A stretch of DNA of 64,000 bases from DASXHZ01 sp036488085 (GTDB taxonomy: Bacteria > Acidobacteriota > Thermoanaerobaculia > Gp7-AA8), in contig DASXHZ010000027.1 of NCBI GenBank assembly GCA_036488085.1, positions 1 to 64,000 on the forward strand, in the 5' to 3' direction. The notes beneath the pieces are model-generated. The model did not search any database and was not told the origin of the DNA. It saw only the letters and a program-made list of their open reading frames with translations. Numbering within the stretch: the first letter of the stretch is position 1; every line of letters starts with the position of its first letter. The translations under genes were made by a program, and so were the position numbers. Shown in pieces: positions 35,812-44,543 of the stretch.

Positions 35812-37391
35812 AGTACTTCATCTATTGCCGGAAATCCTCGGAAGAGGACGACCGGCAGATCCAATCCATCGAATCGCAGACCCGCGAACTCATCCGGCTC
35901 TTTGGCGGCCAGGGTGAACTCGAGATCGTCGAAACGCTTGAAGAGGCGCAGAGCGCCATGACGCCCGGACGCCCGGTCTTCTCCTCGGCCCTTGACCGCA
36001 TCGAACGCGGCGAAGCGGAAGGGCTCATCGCCTGGGCCCCCGACCGCCTGGCGCGGAATGCCGTGGACGGCGGCCGGGTGATCCACCTCCTCGACACGGG
36101 GAAGATCAAAGACCTCAAGTTCGCGACCTTCACCTTCGAGAACACGCCCTCCGGCAAGTTCATGCTCTCGATCCTCTTCGGCCAGTCCAAGTACTACAGC
36201 GACGCCCTGAGCGAGAACGTCCGCCGCGGCATTCGCACCAAGATCGAGAACGGCTGGCTGCCGAACATGGCAAAGATCGGCTACCTGAACGACTCCGCGA
36301 CCGGGACGATCGTCGCCGATCCGGAGCGGTTCCCGCTCGTTCGGGAACTCTGGGAACTCATGCTCACCGGCTCGTACTCACCGCGCCGTATCCGCGAGAT
36401 CATGGAGGAGCGAGGCCTCCGGACGCTGCGGCGAAAACGCGAAGGTGGCCGGCCGCTCGCGCTTTCCTCGATCTACAACCTTCTCACGAACCCCTTCTAC
36501 GCCGGGGTTATCCCGTGGAAGGGACGCCTCTATCCGGGCAAGCATCCGGCCTTGGTCACCATGGACGAGTTCGAGCGGGTGCAGGAGATCCTCGGACGCC
36601 CGACGAAGCGCCGGGCGAAAAAGCGGGAGTTCGCCTTTACGGGTATGTTCACGTGCGGCGAGTGCGGCTTTGCGGTCACCGCCGAGGAAAAGACGAACCG
36701 CTTCGGCTCCCACTACACCTACTACCACTGCAGCAAGCGCCGGCTCGACTACCGCTGCGAGCAACGCTCCGTCGAGCGCGAGGAGTTCCAAGACCAGATT
36801 GAAGAGTTCATCCTTCGCCTCCAGATCCATCCGAAGCTTCACGCCTACGCTCTGAAGCTCGTTAAGCGCGATCAGGCGGAGATGACGCAGCTTGCGGAAG
36901 CCGAGGCCCGGGCCCTCGCGGAAGCCGCATCCCGGAACGAAATCGCCCGAAGGAATCTCACCCGGCTCCGCATCGCCGACCAGATCACCGAAGCCGAGTT
37001 CGAGAAGGAGCGCCAGGAGCTCGATCGGGAACGCTTCCGGCTCGAGGGTCGGCGAAATGAACTCGGCAAGCCCGATCGGTTCGAACCCGGTGCGCTCGCC
37101 GTTTTCTTCAGTATTCGCGCGGCCCAATGGTTCCGCGAAGGCGACGACCAGACGAAACGGACAATTCTCGAAATCTGTGGTTCGAACCCTCTCCTTCTCG
37201 ACCAGGAAGCTAGGGTTTCCGCCTCGAAACTCTTTCGCAAATGGGAAAACATCGACTCAATTCCTGCTCTGCGGGGCGGCGTAGACGATGTTCGAACCCT
37301 TTGCGCTACGGACAAGGAGGCGCAGAAGAGTTTGGCCTTGATCGTGAAGCTTCTCGAGGAACTGGCACCCGAACGACTGCGGGCGGCATGA
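35808..37391 (+). CDS. Large serine recombinase
   Basis: The N-terminal resolvase domain begins YFIYCRKSSEEDDRQIQSIE, with the catalytic Ser in the RKSS motif near residue 9. WAPDRLARNAVDGGRVI carries the conserved DRLAR. A recombinase domain follows (~165-300; IYNLLTNPFYAGVIPWKGRL). The zinc ribbon FTCGECGFAVTAEE to YYHCSKRRLDYRCEQ is at ~280-325, and a coiled coil (EMTQLAEAEARALAEAASRN) is at ~360-420. The length of 527 residues is typical. It could integrate and excise the 25-37 kb module, or drive a smaller rearrangement, independently of the tyrosine integrase at 57113. Its att sites are not identified. Confidence 0.9.
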   Translation: MKYFIYCRKSSEEDDRQIQSIESQTRELIRLFGGQGELEIVETLEEAQSAMTPGRPVFSSALDRIERGEAEGLIAWAPDRLARNAVDGGRVIHLLDTGKIKDLKFATFTFENTPSGKFMLSILFGQSKYYSDALSENVRRGIRTKIENGWLPNMAKIGYLNDSATGTIVADPERFPLVRELWELMLTGSYSPRRIREIMEERGLRTLRRKREGGRPLALSSIYNLLTNPFYAGVIPWKGRLYPGKHPALVTMDEFERVQEILGRPTKRRAKKREFAFTGMFTCGECGFAVTAEEKTNRFGSHYTYYHCSKRRLDYRCEQRSVEREEFQDQIEEFILRLQIHPKLHAYALKLVKRDQAEMTQLAEAEARALAEAASRNEIARRNLTRLRIADQITEAEFEKERQELDRERFRLEGRRNELGKPDRFEPGALAVFFSIRAAQWFREGDDQTKRTILEICGSNPLLLDQEARVSASKLFRKWENIDSIPALRGGVDDVRTLCATDKEAQKSLALIVKLLEELAPERLRAA

Positions 37392-37432
37392 CTCTTCGCA
37401 ATGTCCACTACATCCCCGATGTCATCGTTCGT

Positions 37433-37468
37433 GTGGTAGCAAGAATCCCGCGGCTCGGGACTTCTGCC
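37433..37468. promoter_or_regulatory. Weaker conserved motif, copy D (after the recombinase gene)
   Basis: GGTAGCAAGAATCCCGCGGC, then TCGGGACTTCTGCC. It resembles copy C (GGTAGCGAAAATCCC...CGGGATTT) and the ACTTCTG end of copy A. With copy A it flanks the serine recombinase operon, so an attachment-site role is an alternative to gene regulation. Confidence 0.35.
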
Positions 37469-37578
37469 ACTTCCCCGCACAGTGGCCTGAAAGATGGTGC
37501 TGGTTCCGCGGTGCGCCATTGCCTCACGAGACAGTCGTGGCGGTTGACATCCGCTACCTGTAACGCTCTCATTCTCGG

Positions 37579-38214
37579 ATGCTACTTACTTCCAGGCCCG
37601 CCGAAAATGTGGCCGTTTGGCTGAAGGGAACCGTGCCCGGCATTATTTTGCTCGGCGCGCTAGGCAGCATCGTCGCATACTTCCTTCTCCAGATTGCGAG
37701 TTGGCTCGGGCGTCGGCTTGCGCTTTGGATTGTCGGACGTGCGCGCGCTGCTGGCAAGCAGGTCCTACTCTTCAACCTTCGCCCATTCGCGCGAACCTTG
37801 GCCATCATGTTGAAGTACGCAGGCGAGAAAAATCAGCCAAAACTCGTCGTTTGGGCAATGAGCATTCTGGTCGCATTCTGGTCGGAGTGGACGCTCTTCG
37901 CCGGCTCGCTCATCGCGACGGTCGTCATCGGCATGTACTTCGGCGCCAGTCGTCCGGTTCTGCTCGCAACGATCGCGGGAACAACCATACTGCTCGGCGT
38001 TTTTCTTCTCCGATCCGTCGCGGAGCTCCTCGCAGTCTATATGGTCATGTTTCGACGCGATGTCGACCAGCTCAACGAGGCTCTGAAGAGTGACTCGAGT
38101 GTCATTTTCTTTTCCACCTTCGCGGTCATCCTTGACGAGGCGATTGCACAACTGTCCAAGAAGGCCTCCTCCGCAGAATCCGCGGCTGCTTCTGCAAAAC
38201 AAGAAGGTGACTAA
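37579..38214 (+). CDS. Membrane protein of unknown function
   Basis: This 211-residue protein has hydrophobic segments near 19-38 (GTVPGIILLGALGSIVAYFL), 90-105, 108-125 (LFAGSLIATVVIGMYF) and 130-155 (LLATIAGTTILLGVFLL). A short C-terminal soluble tail is rich in Ala, Ser and Lys. It is the first cargo gene after the serine recombinase. No family is recognised. It stands alone, as the next plus-strand gene is ~400 bp away. Confidence 0.55.
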   Translation: MLLTSRPAENVAVWLKGTVPGIILLGALGSIVAYFLLQIASWLGRRLALWIVGRARAAGKQVLLFNLRPFARTLAIMLKYAGEKNQPKLVVWAMSILVAFWSEWTLFAGSLIATVVIGMYFGASRPVLLATIAGTTILLGVFLLRSVAELLAVYMVMFRRDVDQLNEALKSDSSVIFFSTFAVILDEAIAQLSKKASSAESAAASAKQEGD

Positions 38215-38275
38215 CAATCGTCGCCGCAGTTTGATGTGCCGGTCCGATGGTTTCAGGGGATGTCTCGGGTGTCTC

Positions 38276-38515
38276 CTATTTAACGCGCGCGCTGAAACCA
38301 GCGCACGGATCCAGAGTCTCTAAGTCGTAGCACGTGCGACATTCCCGTGCACCCAACGACCAGTGCTCCGTTTCCATGTGGCCGCACTTGCATTGTCGAG
38401 GAGCCTCGCGGCGCTGCCGTGCGCGGGCAAGTGCGGCGTTTCGTGCGATCGCCGATCGCTTTTCGCGACTCAGTCGTTCCCGGGAAGGGATATAGGTATA
38501 GACCTTTGCTCCCAT
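38276..38515 (-). CDS. Small zinc-binding-like protein
   Basis: From ATG 38513-38515 the protein has 79 residues; an in-frame start at 38558-38560 would add 15. The C-terminal half, RQCKCGHMETEHWSLGARE then CRTCYDL, has a CxCGH...H...CxxC pattern typical of small treble-clef or zinc-ribbon proteins. The N-terminal part is basic (LSREKRSAIARNAALARARQ). The function is unknown. Confidence 0.5.
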   Translation of the reverse strand: MGAKVYTYIPSRERLSREKRSAIARNAALARARQRREAPRQCKCGHMETEHWSLGARECRTCYDLETLDPCAGFSARVK

Positions 38516-38624
38516 CAGTCCTTGACGGAAGTATCCTATCCGGAACGGGCTGATTCTCAAAGTGAGAGCACGTTTGACATGCTGCGGCGGCGCTCTAAGA
38601 TTAAGGTGTATCTCCTCTCAATCG

Positions 38625-38990
38625 ATGCCTTCTCCCAAAACCACGCCGGAACATCTGACCGCCGAAGACATCCTCGCGCTTGTGCGTGATCACTTGCCTG
38701 CATGGATGCGGGCATGCGAAGCGTCGGATTCGGACGCGATCGCGTTACATGAATCGGAGTTCGGGACTACGACAATGGAGCTCCTGCTCTTTGCCTGCGC
38801 GATCAAGTTCGCCGCCACGAACGGCAAGAATGTCTACGTCGCATGTGGTCGGATAGGCAATGAAGGGTCCGGGGAGCTGGTTGAAGGTGGTCGCTTCGTT
38901 GCCGTCTATCGCGAGGAACCTCACACCAAGCCCCAGAAAGCTGTCTCGAAACCCAAACGAAAGTCCCGGATGCGCGATCAGGCCGCTTGA
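38625..38990 (+). CDS. Small protein of unknown function
   Basis: Starting at ATG 38625 (MPSPKTTPEHLTAEDILALV) the protein has 121 residues. A helical N-terminal half and FGTTTMELLLFACAIKFAAT are followed by a strand-rich segment (KNVYVACGRIGNEGSGELVE) and a basic tail (SKPKRKSRMRDQAA). No family is recognised. It overlaps the convergent minus-strand gene by 13 bp. Confidence 0.5.
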   Translation: MPSPKTTPEHLTAEDILALVRDHLPAWMRACEASDSDAIALHESEFGTTTMELLLFACAIKFAATNGKNVYVACGRIGNEGSGELVEGGRFVAVYREEPHTKPQKAVSKPKRKSRMRDQAA

Positions 38991-39409
38991 TCAATCTCCG
39001 CCTTGGTCGCCGTCCGTTCCCACTTCTGGCAATACGCATCGCGAAGCCAACGCATGGTTTGCGAATAGCTCTGCGGATCGGTCTCCTTGAGCAGCAGCAA
39101 ACGGGCGAGCTGCGCTGATGACTCGATCATGAGTTTCCGCATCTCCCTGTCCGTTATCCGGCTGAGACTCGAGTCAGCAAGAAGGTCCGAGTATTTGCCC
39201 GCGTGAAGATCTTCCAGAAACCCGTTTCGGAACGCCGCTACCGTGAGCGCGTTCGCTTCGTCCCGAATGGTCCATGTCTCGTCGTCCGCACTTATCTCTG
39301 CCGAAGCGGCCCGTACGAGCGCCGCAACAGCGTCGAGTGCGGTCTCATCGAGATTCGCGGCTTCAAGTTCGGCGATCAGGGCTCGCTTGCTGGCGCGTGT
39401 TTCGGACAT
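38978..39409 (-). CDS. Helical protein of unknown function
   Basis: This 143-residue, almost fully helical, acidic protein reads MSETRASKRALIAELEAANL, VAALVRAASAEISADDETW, LARLLLLKETDPQSYSQTMR. It has no signal peptide. It lies ~200 bp downstream of the SAF-domain gene and may be the last member of that minus-strand operon. The function is unknown. Confidence 0.5.
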   Translation of the reverse strand: MSETRASKRALIAELEAANLDETALDAVAALVRAASAEISADDETWTIRDEANALTVAAFRNGFLEDLHAGKYSDLLADSSLSRITDREMRKLMIESSAQLARLLLLKETDPQSYSQTMRWLRDAYCQKWERTATKAEIDQAA

Positions 39410-39613
39410 TCCATAAGCGTACGCTGTGAACAGATTCCGTCAACATCGACGTCGCTCCTCGGCCGACCGAGCCGCTTCGTCCCCCCCGCTCATGATCGCG
39501 CCCCTACTCGTGGCTGGGGCGATCGTTTGGGCGCCTTCCGATGGGAGGGTGCTAGAATCACTGCGTCCTGCGCATCCCGTAACGGAGAGGGTTTGGCGCA
39601 GCCGGAAGCGATA

Positions 39614-40267
39614 CTACAGCTTCTTTTGCTTTTTCGGGACCTTGCGCCGGCCGGTATCTTCCGCGCATGGCTTCATCGATCCGTCGAGAACGAGCGGAAC
39701 GAATTTCGCGAGCTCGCCCGCACTCAAGACACGCATCGCGTCCTCACCTCGTTCAGCCATGAGCTGCATTCGGATCATCGGTTTCTTCGCCGCGGCCGAC
39801 GTCTCCGCACGCTGTACGCCGACGACGCGAAACGTGGGGACGGTGATTAGCTTCGTCTCCTTTCCGATCTGGATGAGCGATACCTTCGCGTTCGTCGCGA
39901 TGCATCCCGCCAAGTCCGCCTCTACCGATATAAAGAAAGTTACCGGCTGGTTGCGGACGGATATCGGTTCAAGCGCCGCCTCTGTAATCATATCTCCATG
40001 CTCGATCGGTTGCGAGAGCTGGCGTCCGATGAGTTGCTTGGTATCCTTGAAATACTCATCAGCGCCGCTAGGACGCACGCGCACGACAACATCGCCGTCT
40101 TTCACGACCTCTCTCTTTCCGAGACGGCGGGCAGCGACTACGCAAATCCGCAACCGCTGTCGGCCGGACATCATAGCCGCGTACGAAGCGTTCCAGTACA
40201 CAACCGCAATAATGACCGCGAGAATCACAATCGCGAAACAGACATCTCTGGCGAGACGAAATCTCAC
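39614..40267 (-). CDS. SAF-domain membrane-anchored protein
   Basis: The GTG start at 40265-40267 overlaps the stop of the upstream gene (GTGA). An N-terminal helix (VCFAIVILAVIIAVVYW) anchors the protein. RLRICVVAARRLGKREVVKD, then IGRQLSQPIEHGDMITEAAL resembles the SAF fold of CpaB/FlgA-type proteins, which help assemble pili or flagellar rings and bind sugars or peptidoglycan. The C-terminal ~30 residues are basic. The protein has 217 residues. Placed next to a large membrane protein and a putative outer-membrane protein, it may be part of an envelope-spanning assembly. Confidence 0.55.
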   Translation of the reverse strand: MRFRLARDVCFAIVILAVIIAVVYWNASYAAMMSGRQRLRICVVAARRLGKREVVKDGDVVVRVRPSGADEYFKDTKQLIGRQLSQPIEHGDMITEAALEPISVRNQPVTFFISVEADLAGCIATNAKVSLIQIGKETKLITVPTFRVVGVQRAETSAAAKKPMIRMQLMAERGEDAMRVLSAGELAKFVPLVLDGSMKPCAEDTGRRKVPKKQKKL

Positions 40268-41451
40268 GCTTCGGCCTCGGGCGTTGTCACCGGGACGGTC
40301 AGCTCGAAATCCGCTGGGTCCGCGTACATCACGAGACGGCTCATTTCCAACCATTTCGCGCGGGCCAGCGACGAAGTCGCTGGAGCGGACCGATGCAAGG
40401 CGATCAGGAGATTCAGTCCGAACATGTCGAAGCTCGCACGGAACAGCGCTCCGAACTGCTCCGCTGCGACAGTCGCGAGCCGGTAGGCTTCTGCGGCGAT
40501 GAGAACTGCGACGGCGCAGGGGACAACCCATAACCACGTTGCATACGCCCAGGGGCCGGCAAACGCCGCTATCAAGAAATAGACGACCGAAAGCGTGGCG
40601 AGCGTCAGGGCAAAATCCATCGTCGTTCCGGCATTTGAGAGCATCTTTCCGACTCTCTCCGGTATTTGGGTCTGGAGATGCGGCCAAAACGTCTCCGGCT
40701 CGATTCCGTACCGTGTGTAGCTGTACGAGTTGTAGGCCTCGATGATATTCCCGAGACGCGTCGGCTGTATGTTGTCCTGGCGCCCGAAATCATGCGTCAA
40801 TTTCCACCGCAGCGTATTCAGCCGCCCTTCTTCCGCCTCGACCCAATCATTGAAAAGCTCCAGCAGCTCGGCATAAACCGGCTCTAACGATTTCCCCGTG
40901 TAGTGCTTCAGGCGACCCAAGAACTCATTCGTGACGACTGTCTTCACGGCCTCGACACTCTGAGCCGGATGGAGATGACGGATTGCGTTCAGAGCAGCCG
41001 CGATTTCAGCCTTCGGCGCGGTTGCAGCCCCATTTCCCCAGAGCTGCAGCGCCTCGGTACGCAGCCAGGCGGAGAGGCCATTCCAACGGTTTTCTGCTTT
41101 CGCTTCCGAACGGCGTGTGACGAAGTTCCGCCGCTGCAGCGCACGCAGCACGTTTTGAAACGGCCTCAGCAGCAAGACGTCAGCCTCTCCGCTCCAGATT
41201 CGGATCAGAAGCGGGCGCGCTCCGCTTAATACATAGGCGAATACCACTACCGCAACGGCCGCTCCGAACGAGAACATGGTTCGATCGAGCGGCGTCCGCT
41301 GCGCGACCCACGACAATGTGGCCTCGGCACCGATTACCCACGTGCCAGTGACGACAAGCGCCATCGCAAAGACGAGCGACGGCAGAAAAGAGCCGAAAAG
41401 GAACTCCGCCTCGAGTAGTGTGCCGATTTTGTCGAGTAGGGTCTTGATCAT
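40264..41451 (-). CDS. Membrane protein of unknown function
   Basis: This 395-residue protein has two hydrophobic segments near the N-terminus (FLPSLVFAMALVVTGTWVIG; FGAAVAVVVFAYVLSG), a soluble helical middle of ~190 residues, and a hydrophobic pair near 285-335 (LATLSVVYFLIAAFAGPWAY; LWVVPCAVAVLIAAEAY). It overlaps the SAF gene and follows the 178-residue gene with a 2-nt gap, so it belongs to the same operon. No family is recognised. Confidence 0.55.
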   Translation of the reverse strand: MIKTLLDKIGTLLEAEFLFGSFLPSLVFAMALVVTGTWVIGAEATLSWVAQRTPLDRTMFSFGAAVAVVVFAYVLSGARPLLIRIWSGEADVLLLRPFQNVLRALQRRNFVTRRSEAKAENRWNGLSAWLRTEALQLWGNGAATAPKAEIAAALNAIRHLHPAQSVEAVKTVVTNEFLGRLKHYTGKSLEPVYAELLELFNDWVEAEEGRLNTLRWKLTHDFGRQDNIQPTRLGNIIEAYNSYSYTRYGIEPETFWPHLQTQIPERVGKMLSNAGTTMDFALTLATLSVVYFLIAAFAGPWAYATWLWVVPCAVAVLIAAEAYRLATVAAEQFGALFRASFDMFGLNLLIALHRSAPATSSLARAKWLEMSRLVMYADPADFELTVPVTTPEAEA

Positions 41452-41453
41452 GG

Positions 41454-41990
41454 CTATTTTTCAAGCGGCCAAGGACAATGTCCGCAGAATCCATGGTCCG
41501 GCTCCTGGTTCTCATGTTTGCCGTCCGGGTTTGTGCAATAATATTTATGGGCAGGAACGGTCGCCGACGCTTTGAAACTCTCATTCGAGAAAAGCGCGCC
41601 AATAGTGACACCGAGTAGCTGGACGGGGTAGATCGCGTACTCCGGCGCCTCGTCGCCGAGTGGAATACTGCCGACCGACTCCGCGGGATCGACGTTTGCC
41701 ACTACTGCCGAAAAGTCCATCGGTTCGATCGACTCGGCATGAGTGGCAATCGCATCCGCCAACGGTGTCATGAAAAAGGATTGATCTTCAGAGCCGACCG
41801 TCAGCGCAACCTTTGATAGCTTATTGCCGTCGAGATACCAACGTGGCTTGTCTTTGTCGTAGACAATCACGCCACTGATCCCTTTCGCGGCGGTAGCCTT
41901 CAGCACATCGACGATGGCCGTGTTTCGATCTGCAACGGTCAACTCGCCAAGAGGGCTGAAATGCGCGGTGTCGGTTCGGTAGTCGGGCAT
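41454..41990 (-). CDS. Protein with C-terminal zinc-ribbon-like motif
   Basis: The protein has 178 residues. ADRNTAIVDVLKATAAKGIS and GVIVYDKDKPRWYLDG recall a CBS-like or other alpha/beta sensor half, but this is weak. The C-terminus HKYYCTNPDGKHENQEPDHG, then FCGHCPWPLEK, has Cys/His spacing of a zinc ribbon. It lies 2 nt before the membrane-protein gene. The function is unknown; it could be a soluble regulator of the operon's membrane partners. Confidence 0.5.
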   Translation of the reverse strand: MPDYRTDTAHFSPLGELTVADRNTAIVDVLKATAAKGISGVIVYDKDKPRWYLDGNKLSKVALTVGSEDQSFFMTPLADAIATHAESIEPMDFSAVVANVDPAESVGSIPLGDEAPEYAIYPVQLLGVTIGALFSNESFKASATVPAHKYYCTNPDGKHENQEPDHGFCGHCPWPLEK

Positions 41991-42218
41991 CGCTACCTCC
42001 TCATCTAGGTGTGTCGCGACGGGTCGTTTTCCCTACCTCGGCGTAGCCGAAACCGAGAAAGAAAGTTATCTGGCATGCACGCGGGCAGATGGCCAGCCTG
42101 ATCGAGCGTCATCGCGACCGAACCGCTGGCGTGCTCTCCTCGTGCGACCCGGACCATCCGACCACGCGGCGGGAGCCCTCACAAAGGTGTCTACCTGCCG
42201 GTGATGCGATGTATCCAA

Positions 42219-43718
42219 TCAGAACTTGAACGTTAGCCCGAGGGACGTGGAGTGTGTCGACGAGAATGCCGGTGGCTGACGACCGTTCAAGTGTGTGAGT
42301 GTGAGCCCGACGACACCGAGGTCGTACGACAAATCGACTCGACCGTACGTCTTCGACGAATCGGAAATCGTACTCACGCTGCCGTCTTGAAGAACAAGTT
42401 CTCTGTCGAAGAGGTAGCGGTGTTGGACCGATGTGCTAAGGTTCCATTTCCCAAACTCAAGCGCGCCACTTAGCCCGACGCGAAGCCGGCTGAACTTCGT
42501 GTTGTCTACCTCCGCCGAGCTGCTCTTTATGTGCTTCCCAAGCTCAAAGCCTACCGAAGGACGTAGCTTCCAGCCCCACACGATGGCGAGCGGCGGCCCC
42601 TTGAGTCGCTTCTCCTCTTTGCGGCGCTCGTCAAGGGAGCGCTCCAGTTTGGGAATCACAGCTTCGAGCACGATGTCGCTTCCTAGATCCTCGTTGTCAC
42701 GAGAACGGTCCGTTCTAAGGATCGGCGAGACGGTGATGTTTGTCCGAAACGTCGGCGTACCGGGGATGAAGTAGCGAAGGTCTACTGAGAGAGCGCCGCT
42801 ATTCGGTGCCTTCGCGGTCTTGTTCCCAAACGTTGCGTCAAGCGTAGGTCCGATGTTCCACCGCGATCCGGTCCGCCATACATCGTGGACTCGCGTGTCG
42901 ATCGTATATTTCCGCTCGCGCTTCACGTCGTTCGCCTCGGCGCTCAGCTGAAGGTAGAGCGTCGCATCCGCTCGCCCCTTCGGAATAGCTATGGTCTGGA
43001 TCGTCGTGGTGGCCTGCTGCGCCTGCCCGTTGAACGTCTCGAGCCCTCCGAGCTGAAGATTGAGCTTCTTTCCGCGAGGAGCACCGCTGATTCGGAGTTC
43101 AAACACCTCTGCCGGCTGACCGACAGGCGCAATACTCTCGACGTACCCCGGGTAAGGTCGATCGAAGTCCGCAGCGTCGGTTATCGCGAGCGCACTTGAG
43201 ATTGCGGCACGCGTGCGCCTCTCGTCATTCGGTTTGATCGTGAGTGGCGTAAGCGCCTGATATTGAACGATCACGGGGCTTCGCAGCCCCTCGAAGGCCT
43301 CGGTTTCATCGACGTCGAGCTGAAGGAGCTGAGGCGAAACCGGCATTTCCAGGTATCCGATTTTCGGCGTTGCTTTCAGGTTGAAAGCGACGAACGTCAG
43401 CTTCTTCGTGCTCGTGGGTACTTCGGCGAGATCGGCCGTGAGCGTCGTGCCGGCGATCCGCACGGACTCGATATCGTATGTGCGGTAGGTGTCGCCTCGA
43501 TCTTCGAGACGGTACATTTTCGTGCACGTGGCGATGTCCGGGCAGGCGTTCGACGGATCGAGCGTGTTGTCCTCGCGCACGATCACGAGTTCTTTAGGCT
43601 TGTTCGGGTCCGGGAAGGAAGCCGTGTTCAGGAACGCCGAATTGACGCGTGGCTGAGACCAGGCTTGCGCGGTGCTCAGAAGAGCAAGGACGATCACGGT
43701 TGCCGTACGGGTATGCAT
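42219..43718 (-). CDS. Putative outer-membrane or cell-surface protein
   Basis: I start at ATG 43716-43718, which gives the signal peptide MHTRTATVIVLALLSTAQAW. The 499-residue protein is rich in beta strands and Thr/Asn. Its last ~200 residues (TFRTNITVSPILRTDRSRD, KLRPSVGFELGKHIKSSSAE, LSGALEFGKWNLSTSVQHRY) alternate as in a porin-like beta barrel and end in Phe (SLGLTFKF), the usual outer-membrane insertion signal. The N-terminal ~250 residues form a periplasmic or surface part. It follows the Cys-rich gene by 8 nt, so the two are co-translated. Confidence 0.6.
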   Translation of the reverse strand: MHTRTATVIVLALLSTAQAWSQPRVNSAFLNTASFPDPNKPKELVIVREDNTLDPSNACPDIATCTKMYRLEDRGDTYRTYDIESVRIAGTTLTADLAEVPTSTKKLTFVAFNLKATPKIGYLEMPVSPQLLQLDVDETEAFEGLRSPVIVQYQALTPLTIKPNDERRTRAAISSALAITDAADFDRPYPGYVESIAPVGQPAEVFELRISGAPRGKKLNLQLGGLETFNGQAQQATTTIQTIAIPKGRADATLYLQLSAEANDVKRERKYTIDTRVHDVWRTGSRWNIGPTLDATFGNKTAKAPNSGALSVDLRYFIPGTPTFRTNITVSPILRTDRSRDNEDLGSDIVLEAVIPKLERSLDERRKEEKRLKGPPLAIVWGWKLRPSVGFELGKHIKSSSAEVDNTKFSRLRVGLSGALEFGKWNLSTSVQHRYLFDRELVLQDGSVSTISDSSKTYGRVDLSYDLGVVGLTLTHLNGRQPPAFSSTHSTSLGLTFKF

Positions 43719-43726
43719 GGGAATCC

Positions 43727-44041
43727 TCAGCCGCAGACAGCGTGGATCACCTGGATGATTGACATGCTGCAGGTGAGGTTCAAATCGCCACTCGCTCCGC
43801 ACTTCTGCCGCAAAGCGTCGGCAAGATCTGCCATCGCACCCGTGTCGCACGGCGAGCAGACGTCCTTCAGTTTGTCGCCTAAGCTGCCGACTGTCGTGTT
43901 GCACTGCGCCTCGATCGTATGAATCACACAGGTGCGACAATCAACGTCGTCCGCCACCGAAAGCAACGCCAGATGGGTAGCTTTTGATGGACCGCTCTTT
44001 TTTGTACCAGTTTCTTTCTTAGGAGCTTTCTTCGTTGCCAT
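43727..44041 (-). CDS. Cysteine-rich small protein
   Basis: From ATG 44039-44041 the protein has 104 residues. A Lys-rich leader (MATKKAPKKETGTKKSGPSK) is followed by a core with eight Cys: DCRTC, EAQC, DVCSPC, RQKC, LTC, AVC. The spacing recalls saposin-like or small disulphide-rich domains. There is no classical signal peptide, so the leader/core layout would also fit a modified peptide precursor, but no maturation enzyme is adjacent. It heads the operon with the outer-membrane-like protein. Confidence 0.55.
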   Translation of the reverse strand: MATKKAPKKETGTKKSGPSKATHLALLSVADDVDCRTCVIHTIEAQCNTTVGSLGDKLKDVCSPCDTGAMADLADALRQKCGASGDLNLTCSMSIIQVIHAVCG

Positions 44042-44543
44042 AGCGCCTCCCGCGGGAACACGATAGGGTTCCCGATGTAGGGAGTGACGCGTGGCACTCT
44101 TTTCCCACCCCGAGGCAGCGGAATTCAAAAAAAGTCATGCGCCGAACTGAATCTCCTTTGCCGTCCAAGAGGCGCGCGCTGCCAAGCGGGCCAGTTCACG
44201 TCGTGTTTCGCCGTCCACCGCCGCGCCCGCGCGCCGCGGATCGAAGCCGCGGGGCCACACCGTCGAGGCGTCGAAAATCGCTCCATCGAGCTTCGCCCGA
44301 TCGAGCACGGCGTTCCGTGTGGTCCCGGCTGCGCGGATCATCCCTTCCTCGAATCGAAGGCAAGATGCAGCGCTTTTTGTCAGCGAGACCTGCGAAGGCT
44401 TACCGGAGACGTCACGGCCGGAACAAACGGGGGTGTGGTTTCTTTCCTTCCGGTCACTCCTCTGGTAAGGTCCTCGTAGTCGCCGTCCAGCTACTCAAAA
44501 TAATTACTGATGTATTCGCACCTAGGTGCCATATGGAGGTTTC
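44042..44543. other. Divergent gap between the Cys-rich gene and the ABC transporter operon
   Basis: Apart from the pentapeptide relic, I see nothing coding here. It must hold the promoters of the minus-strand operon (44041 downward) and of the plus-strand ABC transporter operon; no clear -35/-10 pair stands out. Confidence 0.4.
44135..44341 (-). pseudogene. Pentapeptide-repeat C-terminal relic
   Basis: The 68-codon frame reads NAVLDRAKLDGAIFDASTVW then PRGFDPRRAGA. It looks like the last coils of a pentapeptide-repeat protein followed by the common WPxGFDPxxxGA ending. The rest of the repeat solenoid is not visible upstream, so it is probably a remnant. Confidence 0.35.

Noticed and set aside
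36378..37519. Minus-strand frames opposite the serine recombinase
   Set aside because: The recombinase domains are unmistakable on the plus strand; the antisense frames are shadows.
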